From: an uncultured Parabacteroides sp.
GTDB taxonomy: Bacteria > Bacteroidota > Bacteroidia > Bacteroidales > Tannerellaceae
NCBI GenBank assembly: GCA_900547435.1
Contig: URGO01000095.1
Coordinates: 1-12,436, forward strand
Direction: 5' to 3'
Length of the DNA stretch: 12,436 bases
Shown one piece after another: positions 1-7,203 of the stretch. The translations under genes were made by a program, and so were the position numbers. The notes beneath the pieces were generated by a model that was given only the letters and a program-made list of their open reading frames with translations, was not told where the DNA came from and made no database searches. How positions within the stretch are numbered: the stretch's first letter is position 1; the number at the start of each line of letters is the position of its first letter.

Positions 1-442
1 AAAGTTCAGTACAAACTCAATAGAAGGCCAAGAGAAAAACTACAATTTGATACTCCTAAATTGTGTTTTTTCAAAAAAATTTCGTAATGTTGCATTTGCT
101 GTTGGACTCTGCACAGATAATTTTGGAGAAAGATAGGATATTTTGGGGAAAAGATGCCGACCTTTTCTTCCCAATATAGGCATCTTTGAAGAAAAAGATA
201 GTTTGCTTTTAGGACAAACATAGGCATGAATTTGCCTGAAAACAGGTAAAAAGAGAGAAAAAACACTTTCTTTTCGAGTTTTTTTGAAGGATTTTGTCGA
301 AATACGTGTTAGCAAAAATGGAGAATAAGTGTCAAAATGCAGTATTTGTGAGGCGAGAAATATACAATAGTCTTGACGGGGAATTGTATTAAAATATCCA
401 TCCAAATAGGCAAAGGTATTTTTTTATCAATACAAAAAGTCG
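1..442. other. AT-rich region upstream of surE, no convincing gene
   Basis: No open frame here looks like a real protein. The two longest frames, on the minus strand at 6-266 and 40-405, overlap each other and translate to low-complexity sequence rich in F, L, S and K, with no recognisable domain. The composition is clearly more AT-rich than surE. The region holds one clean inverted repeat (150-187) and runs of A and T, and otherwise looks like ordinary intergenic DNA. The gene to the left of the window is not visible. Confidence 0.6.
150..187. other. Inverted repeat, 9-bp arms
   Basis: AAAGATGCC at 150-158 is perfectly complementary to GGCATCTTT at 179-187, with a 20-base spacer. No T-run directly follows on the + strand, so it is not a standard terminator in that direction. 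It could be the terminator or a decayed control element of a gene left of the window, or chance in AT-rich DNA. Confidence 0.3.
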
Positions 443-450
443 TATCTTTG
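443..450 (+). promoter_or_regulatory. Bacteroidales -7 box for surE
   Basis: TATCTTTG fits the Bacteroidales -7 consensus TAnnTTTG exactly. The upstream -33 TTTG element is poor: about 20 bases upstream there is only a T-run at about 419-426. Transcription would start a few bases after 450. That leaves almost no leader for an ATG at 461 and favours the ATG at 476 as the surE start. Confidence 0.55.
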
Positions 451-475
451 TTTCAGATTAATGAGAGATGAATTT

Positions 476-1246
476 ATGACAACAGACAAAAAACCGTTGA
501 TTCTGCTTACGAATGATGACGGATTTCGTGCGAAAGGCATTAATGAGTTGATTAAAGCGTTGAGAGGTTTAGGGGAATTGGTCGTAATGGCTCCGGACGG
601 GCCGCGTTCGGGGATGTCGAGTGCCATTACCTCGTTGGTTCCCATCAAATACAGAACTGAAGTGCAGGAAGAGGACCTGACGGTATATAGTTGTACCGGA
701 ACGCCGGTGGATTGCGTCAAGTTGGCCATCAACGAGGTGCTGGACCGGGAGCCGGATTTGCTGGTGGCAGGTATTAATCATGGCGGGAATATGGCGATAT
801 GCGTAAATTATTCCGGTACGATGGGGGCTACGGCCGAAGGGTGTATCTTCGGGGTGCCGTCGATAGGCGTTTCGTTGTTGGACCATCGCCCGGATGCCGA
901 CTTTACCGAATGTTGCCGGTTGGGGCGTGAGCTGGCCGAGAAAGTCCTGCAAAAGGGATTGCCTCATGGTACCTACCTGAACCTGAATGTTCCGACAAAT
1001 ATCCCGGTGAAAGGAATGAAGATTTGTCGGCAGGCCGACGGACGCTGGGTGAAAGAGTTCAAGCGGAGCGAAGATGCCGGCGGAAATCCGGTGTTCTGGC
1101 TGACCGGCCATTTCCGTAATGATGATATCCACGAGGATAACGATGAGAAGATGCTGAACGAAGGCTATGCGGCGTTGGTGCCTTGTAAGTTGGATGTGAC
1201 GGATTATACTTTTATGGAAGAGTTGAAGGAATGGGGAATATTTTAA
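476..1246 (+). CDS. surE: 5'/3'-nucleotidase SurE
   Basis: SurE is a metal-dependent phosphatase that removes phosphate from nucleoside 5'- and 3'-monophosphates, and in some species from short polyphosphate, in the cytoplasm. Family hallmarks are all present. Numbered from the 476 start, the N-terminal ILLTNDDG motif gives metal ligands D14 and D15. The APDGPRSG segment gives S45, GINHGGN gives N101, and SGTPVDC follows S45. The product is 256 residues, normal for the family. An in-frame ATG at 461 would add five residues (MRDEF). I prefer 476 because the -7 box at 443-450 leaves almost no leader for 461, and SurE proteins usually begin only a few residues before the first beta strand. The gene precedes lpxB by about 150 bases, separated by a large repeat hairpin, and may be partly co-transcribed with it. 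Identity is secure; only the start is uncertain. Confidence 0.95.
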   Translation: MTTDKKPLILLTNDDGFRAKGINELIKALRGLGELVVMAPDGPRSGMSSAITSLVPIKYRTEVQEEDLTVYSCTGTPVDCVKLAINEVLDREPDLLVAGINHGGNMAICVNYSGTMGATAEGCIFGVPSIGVSLLDHRPDADFTECCRLGRELAEKVLQKGLPHGTYLNLNVPTNIPVKGMKICRQADGRWVKEFKRSEDAGGNPVFWLTGHFRNDDIHEDNDEKMLNEGYAALVPCKLDVTDYTFMEELKEWGIF

Positions 1247-1378
1247 GGAGTTAAAGGAGTTACAGGGAGTTAGAGGAGTTAAAGCCAATACTCCAAGTTT
1301 ATACTCACAAATACATTTGGCTTAACTCCTTTAACTCCCTCTAACTCCTGTAACTCCTAATACCTCCCTTTAACTCCT
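1246..1378. repeat. Tandem AGGAGTTAN units arranged as a large inverted repeat
   Basis: The left arm (1246-1287) has four head-to-tail units: AGGAGTTAA, AGGAGTTAC, AGGGAGTTAG and AGGAGTTAA, then AGCCA. The right arm (1318-1358) is its near-complement: TGGC, TTAACTCCT, TTAACTCCCT, CTAACTCCT and GTAACTCCT. After a degenerate unit it adds one more TTAACTCCT at 1370-1378. Arms of about 40 bases with a 30-base loop pair with one bulge, a G-T wobble and two mismatches. The 10-base variant units face each other, so the arms match in register. The repeat begins at the last base of the surE stop codon. It could act as a bidirectional terminator, an RNA-stability element between surE and lpxB, or an interspersed repeat family. 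No T-run follows the right arm. Confidence 0.85.
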
Positions 1379-1397
1379 AAAAATAAAAAGAACAACA

Positions 1398-2531
1398 ATG
1401 AAATATTACCTCATAGCCGGTGAAGCATCCGGTGATTTACATGCTTCGAACTTGATGCGTGCCCTGAAAGCCGCTGATGCGCAAGCCGATTTTCGCTTTT
1501 TGGGAGGCGACTTGATGCAACAGGTAGGCGGGACGCTGGTCAAGCATTATCGGGAAATGGCTTTTATGGGCTTTATCCCGGTACTGATGAACCTGCGCAC
1601 CATCCTGCGGAACATGGAGCTTTGCAAAGAGGATATCCGGAACTACCGGCCGGATGTGGTGATATTGGTGGACTATCCGGGTTTTAACCTGAAGATAGCT
1701 CAGTATGTGAAAACCGAATTGCATCTTCCGGTACATTATTATATATCTCCCAAGATTTGGGCTTGGAAGCAATACCGCATCAAGGCTTTCCGCAAGTATG
1801 TAGACCATATTTATTCCATCTTGCCTTTCGAACCCGCCTTTTTCCGTAAATTGAATTATGAGGTGGATTATGTGGGGAATCCTTCGGTCGACTCTGTTGC
1901 GGCTTATCGGGAAGGTCGTCCGGTAGACCGGATGAGCTTTTACCGGATGAACCGGTTGGAGGAAAAGCCGATATTGGCTCTCTTGGCCGGAAGCCGGAGG
2001 CAGGAAATCAAGAATAATCTTCCGGTAATGCTCCGCGTTGCGGCCCGGCATCCGGAATATCAGGTGGTCATAGCCGGAGCTCCGGGACTGGAACCGGACT
2101 ATTACGCTCCCTATTTGCAGGGCTATGATGCCCGTCTTGTATTCGGACAGACCTATCCGTTGCTATCGCATAGCCAAGTGGCGTTGGTAACCTCCGGAAC
2201 GGCCACATTGGAAACAGCCCTGTTTCGTGTGCCGCAGGTCGTGTGTTATCAGGTAATTGGCGGAAAACTGGCCAACTTCGTGTTCGAGCATTTCTTTCAT
2301 ACGCCCTATATCTCGTTGGTAAACCTGATAGCCGGGCGGGAAGTGGTACAGGAGTTGTTTGGAGCCCGCTTCTCGGAAGAGCAGATTGAGGCGGAACTTA
2401 ATCGGATTTTGCATGATTCGGCTTATCGCTCCGCGATGTTGCAGGGGTATGATGAGATTATCCGGGAATTGGGTTCGGCCGGTGCTTCCCAACGGGCCGC
2501 GTCATTCATCGTAAAGCGTATTCGCCCATGA
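1398..2531 (+). CDS. lpxB: Lipid-A-disaccharide synthase
   Basis: LpxB joins UDP-2,3-diacylglucosamine to lipid X (2,3-diacylglucosamine-1-phosphate), giving the beta-1,6-linked tetraacyl disaccharide of lipid A with release of UDP. It works at the inner face of the cytoplasmic membrane and belongs to glycosyltransferase family GT19. The 377-residue product matches the usual length of about 380. Visible family motifs are the N-terminal IAGEASGDLHASNL (residues 6-19), LVDYPGFNLKIA (90-101), YISPKIWAWKQYR (115-127), DYVGNPSVD (157-165), LLAGSRRQEI (195-204) and the donor-site region TSGTATLETAL (265-275). The start ATG follows an A-rich leader, as is common in Bacteroidales. The stop codon overlaps the recG start (ATGA), so translation of the two is probably coupled. 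Confidence 0.96.
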   Translation: MKYYLIAGEASGDLHASNLMRALKAADAQADFRFLGGDLMQQVGGTLVKHYREMAFMGFIPVLMNLRTILRNMELCKEDIRNYRPDVVILVDYPGFNLKIAQYVKTELHLPVHYYISPKIWAWKQYRIKAFRKYVDHIYSILPFEPAFFRKLNYEVDYVGNPSVDSVAAYREGRPVDRMSFYRMNRLEEKPILALLAGSRRQEIKNNLPVMLRVAARHPEYQVVIAGAPGLEPDYYAPYLQGYDARLVFGQTYPLLSHSQVALVTSGTATLETALFRVPQVVCYQVIGGKLANFVFEHFFHTPYISLVNLIAGREVVQELFGARFSEEQIEAELNRILHDSAYRSAMLQGYDEIIRELGSAGASQRAASFIVKRIRP

Positions 2532-4630
2532 AGTTAGAGCTTGACAAACGTGCCATCACCTATTTGCCCGGAGTCGGTCCGCGCAAAGCGGATATCTTGA
2601 AGAAAGAGGCGGAAATCGTTTCTTACGAGGATTTGCTTTACTATTTCCCCTATAAATATGTAGACCGGAGCCGTTTCTATACGGTTTCCGAGGTGACCGG
2701 CTCGATGCCTTATATCCAGTTGAAAGGAAAGATTCTCTTTTTCGATCAGGTGGGCGAGGGGCGGAGCAAAAGGCTTATCGGCAAATTTACGGATGGGACG
2801 GGAACGCTTGACCTGGTCTGGTTCAAAGGACTGAACTATGTGCAAGACAAGCTGAAGGTCGGTGTGGAATATATCGTATTCGGGAAACCGTCGGAGTTCG
2901 GGCATATCTACAACATCGTGCATCCGGACGTGGACCCGGTGGAACAGGCCGGTCAGGTGGCCAACGGACTGACTCCTTTCTACAATACGACCGAGAAAAT
3001 GAAGAAATCGTTTCTTAATTCGCGGGCTATCCAGAATATGCAATACACCTTGCTCAGTAGTCTGAATTGGGACATTCCGGAGATATTGCCCCAAAAGATT
3101 CTGGAGAAGACGCAAATGATTTCCTTGTCGGATGCGCTCCGGAATATTCATTTTCCGGAGAATGTAGCCAAGTTGAGGGCCGCGATGCTCCGGTTGAAGT
3201 TTGATGAGCTGTTCTTTATCCAACTGAATATCCTCCGGACCGCCCGTTCCCGCAAGCTGACCTTGCGTGGGATTCCGTTCCCAACGGTCGGACATTATTT
3301 CAATACCTTTTATAAAGACTATCTGCCCTTCGAACTGACCAATGCTCAGAAGCGGGTGGTGCGCGAAATACGTGCGGACATGGGAAGCGGAAGGCAAATG
3401 AACCGGTTATTGCAGGGGGATGTAGGGAGCGGAAAGACATTGGTCGGCTTGTTGTCCATGCTTCTGGCCTTGGATAACCGGTGCCAGGCTTGTCTGATGG
3501 CTCCTACCGAGATATTGGCGAACCAGCATTACGCTACCATCAAGGCCTTTTTGAAGGATATGGATATAAAAGTAGCCCTTCTGACCGGCTCAACGAAAAA
3601 GAAAGAGCGGGATGTCCTGCTCCCGGCTATTGCCAACGGAGAGATACAAATCGTTATCGGTACCCATGCCCTGATTGAAGATACGGTGGTCTTTTCTTCT
3701 TTGGGATTGGCTATTATAGACGAGCAGCACCGGTTTGGTGTCGAGCAACGTTCCCGCTTATGGAAAAAGAATACCAAGACGGTACCGCATGTGCTGGTGA
3801 TGACCGCAACCCCGATTCCGCGTACCTTAGCGATGACTTTGTATGGGGATTTGGATGTGTCGGTTATCGATGAACTTCCACCGGGCCGTAAACCGATAAA
3901 GACCCTGCACCGGTATGATAACCGGAAAAAGGAGTTATTTGATTTCCTGCGAAGTGAAATTCAAAAAGGTCGGCAGGTCTATGTGGTGTATCCATTGATC
4001 GAAGGAAGCGAGAAGATGGACTATAAGAGCCTGGAGGAGGGTTTCGAAGTGTTTAAGGAGGAATTTAAGGAATACCGGGTCTGCATGGTACATGGGAAGA
4101 TGAAAGCCGCCGATAAAGAGACGGAAATGCAACGTTTCGTTTCCGGTGAGGCGCAAATCCTGCTGGCTACTACCGTAATCGAAGTCGGGGTGAATGTGCC
4201 CAATGCTTCGGTGATGGTCATCGAAAGTGCCGAACGCTTCGGACTTTCCCAATTGCATCAATTGCGCGGGCGGGTCGGACGTGGGGCCGAACAATCTTAT
4301 TGCGTACTGGTCTCTTCGTTCAAGCTGAGCAATGAGACCCGGAAGCGATTGGAGATTATGGTCAATAGTAATAACGGGTTCGAAATCGCGGAAGCCGATT
4401 TGCGCTTGCGTGGACAAGGGGACCTGGAAGGAACCCGGCAAAGCGGAGAAGGATTTGGATTGAAAATCGCGAATCTGGCATCGGACGGACAAATCCTCCA
4501 ATATGCCCGGAATCTGGCTTCGGAAGTTTTGGACGAAGACCCGGAGTTAATGAGCGAAACCTACCGGATATTGAACGAAAGGCTGAAAATATTGTTCGCC
4601 AACAAGCTGAATTGGCGTTTGATTAGCTAA
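2528..4630 (+). CDS. recG: ATP-dependent DNA helicase RecG
   Basis: RecG is a superfamily 2 helicase that regresses stalled replication forks and moves D-loops and other branched DNA during repair. The 700-residue product is close to the usual 690. The N-terminal third is the wedge/OB-fold region that grips the junction; an early segment, TYLPGVGPRKADIL, is typical of RecG. The helicase core has Walker A GDVGSGKT (residues 297-304), Walker B DEQH (398-401), motif III TAT (426-428), and motif VI within QLRGRVGRG (578-586). The C-terminal part carries the family's EADLRLRGQGDLEGTRQSG segment. It overlaps lpxB by four bases. Pairing a lipid A gene with a repair gene implies shared transcription rather than shared function. 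An AT-rich hairpin at the stop codon probably ends the transcript. Confidence 0.97.
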   Translation: MKLELDKRAITYLPGVGPRKADILKKEAEIVSYEDLLYYFPYKYVDRSRFYTVSEVTGSMPYIQLKGKILFFDQVGEGRSKRLIGKFTDGTGTLDLVWFKGLNYVQDKLKVGVEYIVFGKPSEFGHIYNIVHPDVDPVEQAGQVANGLTPFYNTTEKMKKSFLNSRAIQNMQYTLLSSLNWDIPEILPQKILEKTQMISLSDALRNIHFPENVAKLRAAMLRLKFDELFFIQLNILRTARSRKLTLRGIPFPTVGHYFNTFYKDYLPFELTNAQKRVVREIRADMGSGRQMNRLLQGDVGSGKTLVGLLSMLLALDNRCQACLMAPTEILANQHYATIKAFLKDMDIKVALLTGSTKKKERDVLLPAIANGEIQIVIGTHALIEDTVVFSSLGLAIIDEQHRFGVEQRSRLWKKNTKTVPHVLVMTATPIPRTLAMTLYGDLDVSVIDELPPGRKPIKTLHRYDNRKKELFDFLRSEIQKGRQVYVVYPLIEGSEKMDYKSLEEGFEVFKEEFKEYRVCMVHGKMKAADKETEMQRFVSGEAQILLATTVIEVGVNVPNASVMVIESAERFGLSQLHQLRGRVGRGAEQSYCVLVSSFKLSNETRKRLEIMVNSNNGFEIAEADLRLRGQGDLEGTRQSGEGFGLKIANLASDGQILQYARNLASEVLDEDPELMSETYRILNERLKILFANKLNWRLIS

Positions 4631-4653
4631 ATATGTTGTAAAACATATTTTTT
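4629..4653 (+). terminator. Terminator-like hairpin after recG
   Basis: AAATATGTT (4629-4637) pairs perfectly with AACATATTT (4642-4650) around a GTAA loop, and T bases continue to 4653. The stem is AT-rich and so weak for an intrinsic terminator, but its position overlapping the recG stop codon and the T-run fit transcript termination. Confidence 0.6.
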
Positions 4654-4733
4654 ATAATCTGTTGTTTTTCATAGGATTAAATGCCTGTTTTTAGATACGT
4701 TAGTTTGAATAAAGAAAATTTTCCGCAATTTAT

Positions 4734-4764
4734 TTTGACGAAAAAATCTAAATATCGAACTTTG
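4734..4764 (+). promoter_or_regulatory. Bacteroidales-type promoter for the M23 peptidase gene
   Basis: TTTG at 4734-4737 is followed after 19 bases by GAACTTTG at 4757-4764. This matches the TTTG / TAnnTTTG arrangement except for the first base of the -7 box. Transcription would begin near 4770, leaving a leader of about 60 bases before the ATG at 4833. Confidence 0.5.
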
Positions 4765-4832
4765 AACGTCGTTCTTCCTAAAGAAGTGCATAAATAATAA
4801 CATTCTTATATCGGTTTTATAATTAGATTAAA

Positions 4833-6050
4833 ATGACGGCTAAATCAATATTGTCTATCTGTTTGGGACTTCTGATGCTTCCAGGGATGAAAGCTTCGGA
4901 ACCGGAAAAAAAATCTACGACTCTCGTTACTGTCGACCAAGCGAACACGGTTATGGAGCGCCAAGTATCGGAACTGATGGCTGAACGCGTCGGGTTCAAG
5001 AAAGATATCGCTAAAGAAAAATTGGCGGAGGCAACGCTCAATGCCGAGATAGCCCGCGAAAACCTGATGTTCCCCGCTGATGAGCTTTACGGCTCCAACT
5101 GGAACACGCGCTGGGTTGACCCTTTCCGGGGAGAGGAGAAAATCGAATTTCCGGATTCCTGCGTTATCGACTGCTCTTCGTTCGTGTTCCCGATAGACTC
5201 TATGATTCGCGTTACCTCCAAATATGGTCCTCGCCGTCGCCGTATGCATAAAGGTATCGATTTGAAAGTCTATAAAGGAGATACTATCCGTGCCGCCTTC
5301 GATGGAAAAGTACGTATCCGTAATTACGAACGCCGCGGATACGGATATTATTTGGTAATCCGCCATCCCAACGGATTGGAAACTATCTATGGCCACCTTT
5401 CCAAACAATTGGTTAAAGTGAACGACATCGTCCGTGCGGGCGACCCGATTGGTTTAGGAGGAAACACCGGCCGCTCAACAGGTTCTCACCTGCATTTCGA
5501 AACACGCTTCTTGGGACAAGCCATCAACCCGGCTGAGATTATCGACTTCGAGAATTGCGTGCCTATCCAAGATTCCTATGTATTCCATAATATCAAAATC
5601 AATGGACGGAAGAGCAATATCTATACCTCTTCGGCCGACCAGTTGGTGTATCATCGGGTAAAGTCGGGTGATACATTAGGCAAAATCGCACGTATTTATG
5701 GGACGACAGTAGGCGAATTGTGTCGCTTGAACGGAATCAAACCGACCACGGTATTGCGTATCGGACAATCTTTGCGTTGCTCGGCGGGCGAAAATTATAC
5801 GGCACGCCGGACACGTGTCAATCAAAATAAGAAAACTATCCGCGTAGAAGCTCAACCGGAAGCCGTACAGTCGGTACAGGCGGAGGCCACCGGAGAGAAC
5901 GCTCAGCCGATTTATCACAAGATCCAATCGGGTGACACGTTAGGCGCTATCGCGCAAAAATACGGTACAACCGTTTCCAAGCTTTGCAAACTGAACGGAA
6001 TCACACGCACCACTATCCTGCGCTTAGGACGCACATTGCGGTGTTCGTAG
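4833..6050 (+). CDS. Secreted M23 metallopeptidase with two LysM domains
   Basis: This is a probable peptidoglycan endopeptidase, or a LytM-type activator of cell-wall hydrolases, acting in the periplasm. Residues 1-21 form a signal peptide with likely cleavage after GMKA. A helix-prone stretch follows at about 34-80. The M23 domain spans about 125-240 and keeps the zinc site: H139 and D143 in MHKGID, H188 in YGHLS, and H219 and H221 in HLHFE. Because all metal and catalytic residues are present, it is more likely an active enzyme than a degenerate EnvC/NlpD-type factor. Two LysM repeats (about 273-317 and 361-405) should bind glycan chains; they are close copies, each starting with YH and ending LRCS. 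Each repeat has two cysteines in equivalent places (C297/C316 and C385/C404). A basic then A/E/Q-rich linker (about 318-358) separates them. It appears to be a single-gene transcript, with its own promoter and a hairpin downstream. Confidence 0.95.
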   Translation: MTAKSILSICLGLLMLPGMKASEPEKKSTTLVTVDQANTVMERQVSELMAERVGFKKDIAKEKLAEATLNAEIARENLMFPADELYGSNWNTRWVDPFRGEEKIEFPDSCVIDCSSFVFPIDSMIRVTSKYGPRRRRMHKGIDLKVYKGDTIRAAFDGKVRIRNYERRGYGYYLVIRHPNGLETIYGHLSKQLVKVNDIVRAGDPIGLGGNTGRSTGSHLHFETRFLGQAINPAEIIDFENCVPIQDSYVFHNIKINGRKSNIYTSSADQLVYHRVKSGDTLGKIARIYGTTVGELCRLNGIKPTTVLRIGQSLRCSAGENYTARRTRVNQNKKTIRVEAQPEAVQSVQAEATGENAQPIYHKIQSGDTLGAIAQKYGTTVSKLCKLNGITRTTILRLGRTLRCS

Positions 6051-6098
6051 TTAGCAAGTTACATAGAGAAGTTAGAATTTAGAAATAGGATTAAATAG

Positions 6099-6155
6099 AG
6101 AGACGCAAAGACACGGAGCTTTTATTTCCGGAGTCTTTGTGCCTCTGTTTTGTTT
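6099..6155 (+). terminator. Terminator-like stem-loop after the M23 peptidase gene
   Basis: AGAGACGCAAAGAC (6099-6112) pairs with GTCTTTGTGCCTCT (6133-6146) with one mismatch and one G-T wobble. Further short pairing is possible inside the loop (CGGA with TCCG). GTTTTGTTT (6147-6155) follows directly, which fits an intrinsic terminator. From general familiarity, the CGCAAAGACACGGAG wording recurs between genes in Bacteroidales, so this may also be a copy of an interspersed repeat. Confidence 0.6.
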
Positions 6156-6317
6156 ATAGGCTCCTTAAATTTGCTTCAAGACTGAAACTTGGAAAATCTA
6201 ATAAATGGAACACTTTCCCGAAGCGTCATTTTCTCCAAAAGCCCATTAAATAAGCATTTGACAAGAAGGGTAATTCTCATTTTCTAAAAAATGGAATATT
6301 TTTTTCTTCGCTTAGAC

Positions 6318-6353
6318 CTTGCAGGAACTTTCATTTTGTCGTTCCTTTGCAAG
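6318..6353 (+). promoter_or_regulatory. Probable promoter of the surface lipoprotein cluster, within a dyad
   Basis: CTTG at 6318-6321 and TTCCTTTG at 6342-6349 sit 20 bases apart and resemble the Bacteroidales -33 and -7 boxes. TCATTTTG at 6331-6338 is a second possible -7 box. The same positions form an inverted repeat: CTTGCAGGAAC (6318-6328) against GTTCCTTTGCAAG (6341-6353), differing by two extra bases in the right arm. The dyad covers both promoter boxes, as an operator for a dimeric regulator would. The leader to the ATG at 6390 would be about 35 bases. Confidence 0.45.
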
Positions 6354-6389
6354 CTGAAAAAGAATAGTATTTTTAATTAAATTATTTAT

Positions 6390-7172
6390 ATGAATTGGTT
6401 GAATAAAGCAAAAAGTTTGGTGTGTATCCTATTCGGAATAGGCATATTCACCTCTTGTTCTTCAGATACAGAAGAGCTACTAACCGAAAACGGCACAGGC
6501 TTCGTTTCACTTTCCATCCAGGCCGATGCCGGGTTTCAGACGACAAGAGCCGCAAGCGAAGCGTATGAAGATATCGATAATTATACAGTCCAGATATTGC
6601 AGGACAATAAAATAGTTGGTGATACTTGTAAATGGACATATAGTGAGATTCCGGAAGAAATAGAGCTGCCTAATGGCAATTATACTTTAAAGGCTTTCTA
6701 TGGTGAAGATAAGGCAGTCAGTGAGATTCCGTATGTGGTCGGTACGGAAGATTTCGAAGTAAAAGCCAATGCGCAAAAAATTACAGTTACTTGCGAACCG
6801 ACTTCTGCAAAAGTAGCCGTTACTTTTGATGAAAAAATGAAGGAGTTTTTTAGTGATTATTCTGTTTCAATTACAACTAAAGCCTTAACGAAAGGACAAA
6901 CCTGGGAAAAAGCAGATTCCGAAGATATTTATTATTTAAAGGTAGATGAGAAAGAACAAATCTCAATGTCTATCAGTCTCACCAATAATGATACCCAACA
7001 AGAGTTCATTTCGAAAAAAACATACGAATTAAGTCCGGGCGATTACAAGAACTACAAGATTGTGCCAAAAGAAAGCGAATCGGGCGATGGTAGTCTTAGC
7101 ATTACTATTACTTTCAATGATAAGACGACCGACCACGAAATAGATATAACAATCCCTTCTGATTGGAAATAA
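6390..7172 (+). CDS. DUF4493-type lipoprotein
   Basis: This is a predicted outer-membrane lipoprotein of unknown function. The 260-residue product starts with a hydrophobic signal and a lipobox FTSC, giving the lipidated C23. Acidic residues follow shortly (CSSDTEE), resembling the surface-export signal of Bacteroidota lipoproteins, so it may face outward. The rest (about 36-258) has the pattern of DUF4493: an opening GFVSLSIQAD strand, an LPNGNYTLKAFYG turn, and an ITVTCEPTSAKVAVTF strand pair, all beta-sheet. There is no catalytic signature. It is the first gene of the probable operon, 31 bases before a second DUF4493 gene. GC content is visibly lower than in recG. The family call rests on motif pattern and context and is fairly good; no biochemical role is known to me. 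Confidence 0.8.
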   Translation: MNWLNKAKSLVCILFGIGIFTSCSSDTEELLTENGTGFVSLSIQADAGFQTTRAASEAYEDIDNYTVQILQDNKIVGDTCKWTYSEIPEEIELPNGNYTLKAFYGEDKAVSEIPYVVGTEDFEVKANAQKITVTCEPTSAKVAVTFDEKMKEFFSDYSVSITTKALTKGQTWEKADSEDIYYLKVDEKEQISMSISLTNNDTQQEFISKKTYELSPGDYKNYKIVPKESESGDGSLSITITFNDKTTDHEIDITIPSDWK

Positions 7173-7203
7173 TCAAAATACATAACAAATTAAAGAACAC
7201 GAT

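Larger units (their letters stand above)
6051..6389. other. Intergenic region: terminator on the left, promoter on the right
   Basis: This 339-base gap has no convincing gene. The left part carries a stem-loop at about 6099-6146 that fits termination of the M23 gene. The right part carries the likely promoter and an inverted repeat at 6318-6353. Between them (6156-6317) I see only AT-rich sequence without clear structure. Confidence 0.6.

Noticed and set aside
6..405. Minus-strand frames at 6-266 and 40-405 as genes
   Set aside because: They overlap each other, have low-complexity composition in AT-rich DNA, and show no domain, signal peptide or start context that supports coding.
569..1288. 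Long minus-strand frame opposite surE (and similar ones opposite lpxB, recG and the M23 gene)
   Set aside because: These are shadows of strongly supported + strand genes. Their translations have no recognisable family pattern.
5163..5530. Degenerate, non-catalytic M23 domain (EnvC/NlpD-like)
   Set aside because: The HxxxD, GHLS and HLHFE residues are all present, which argues for an active zinc enzyme.
6318..6353. Phase-variable invertible promoter
   Set aside because: The arms are only 12 bases apart and imperfect, far shorter than usual invertible promoter segments, and no recombinase gene is nearby. An operator is the better reading.
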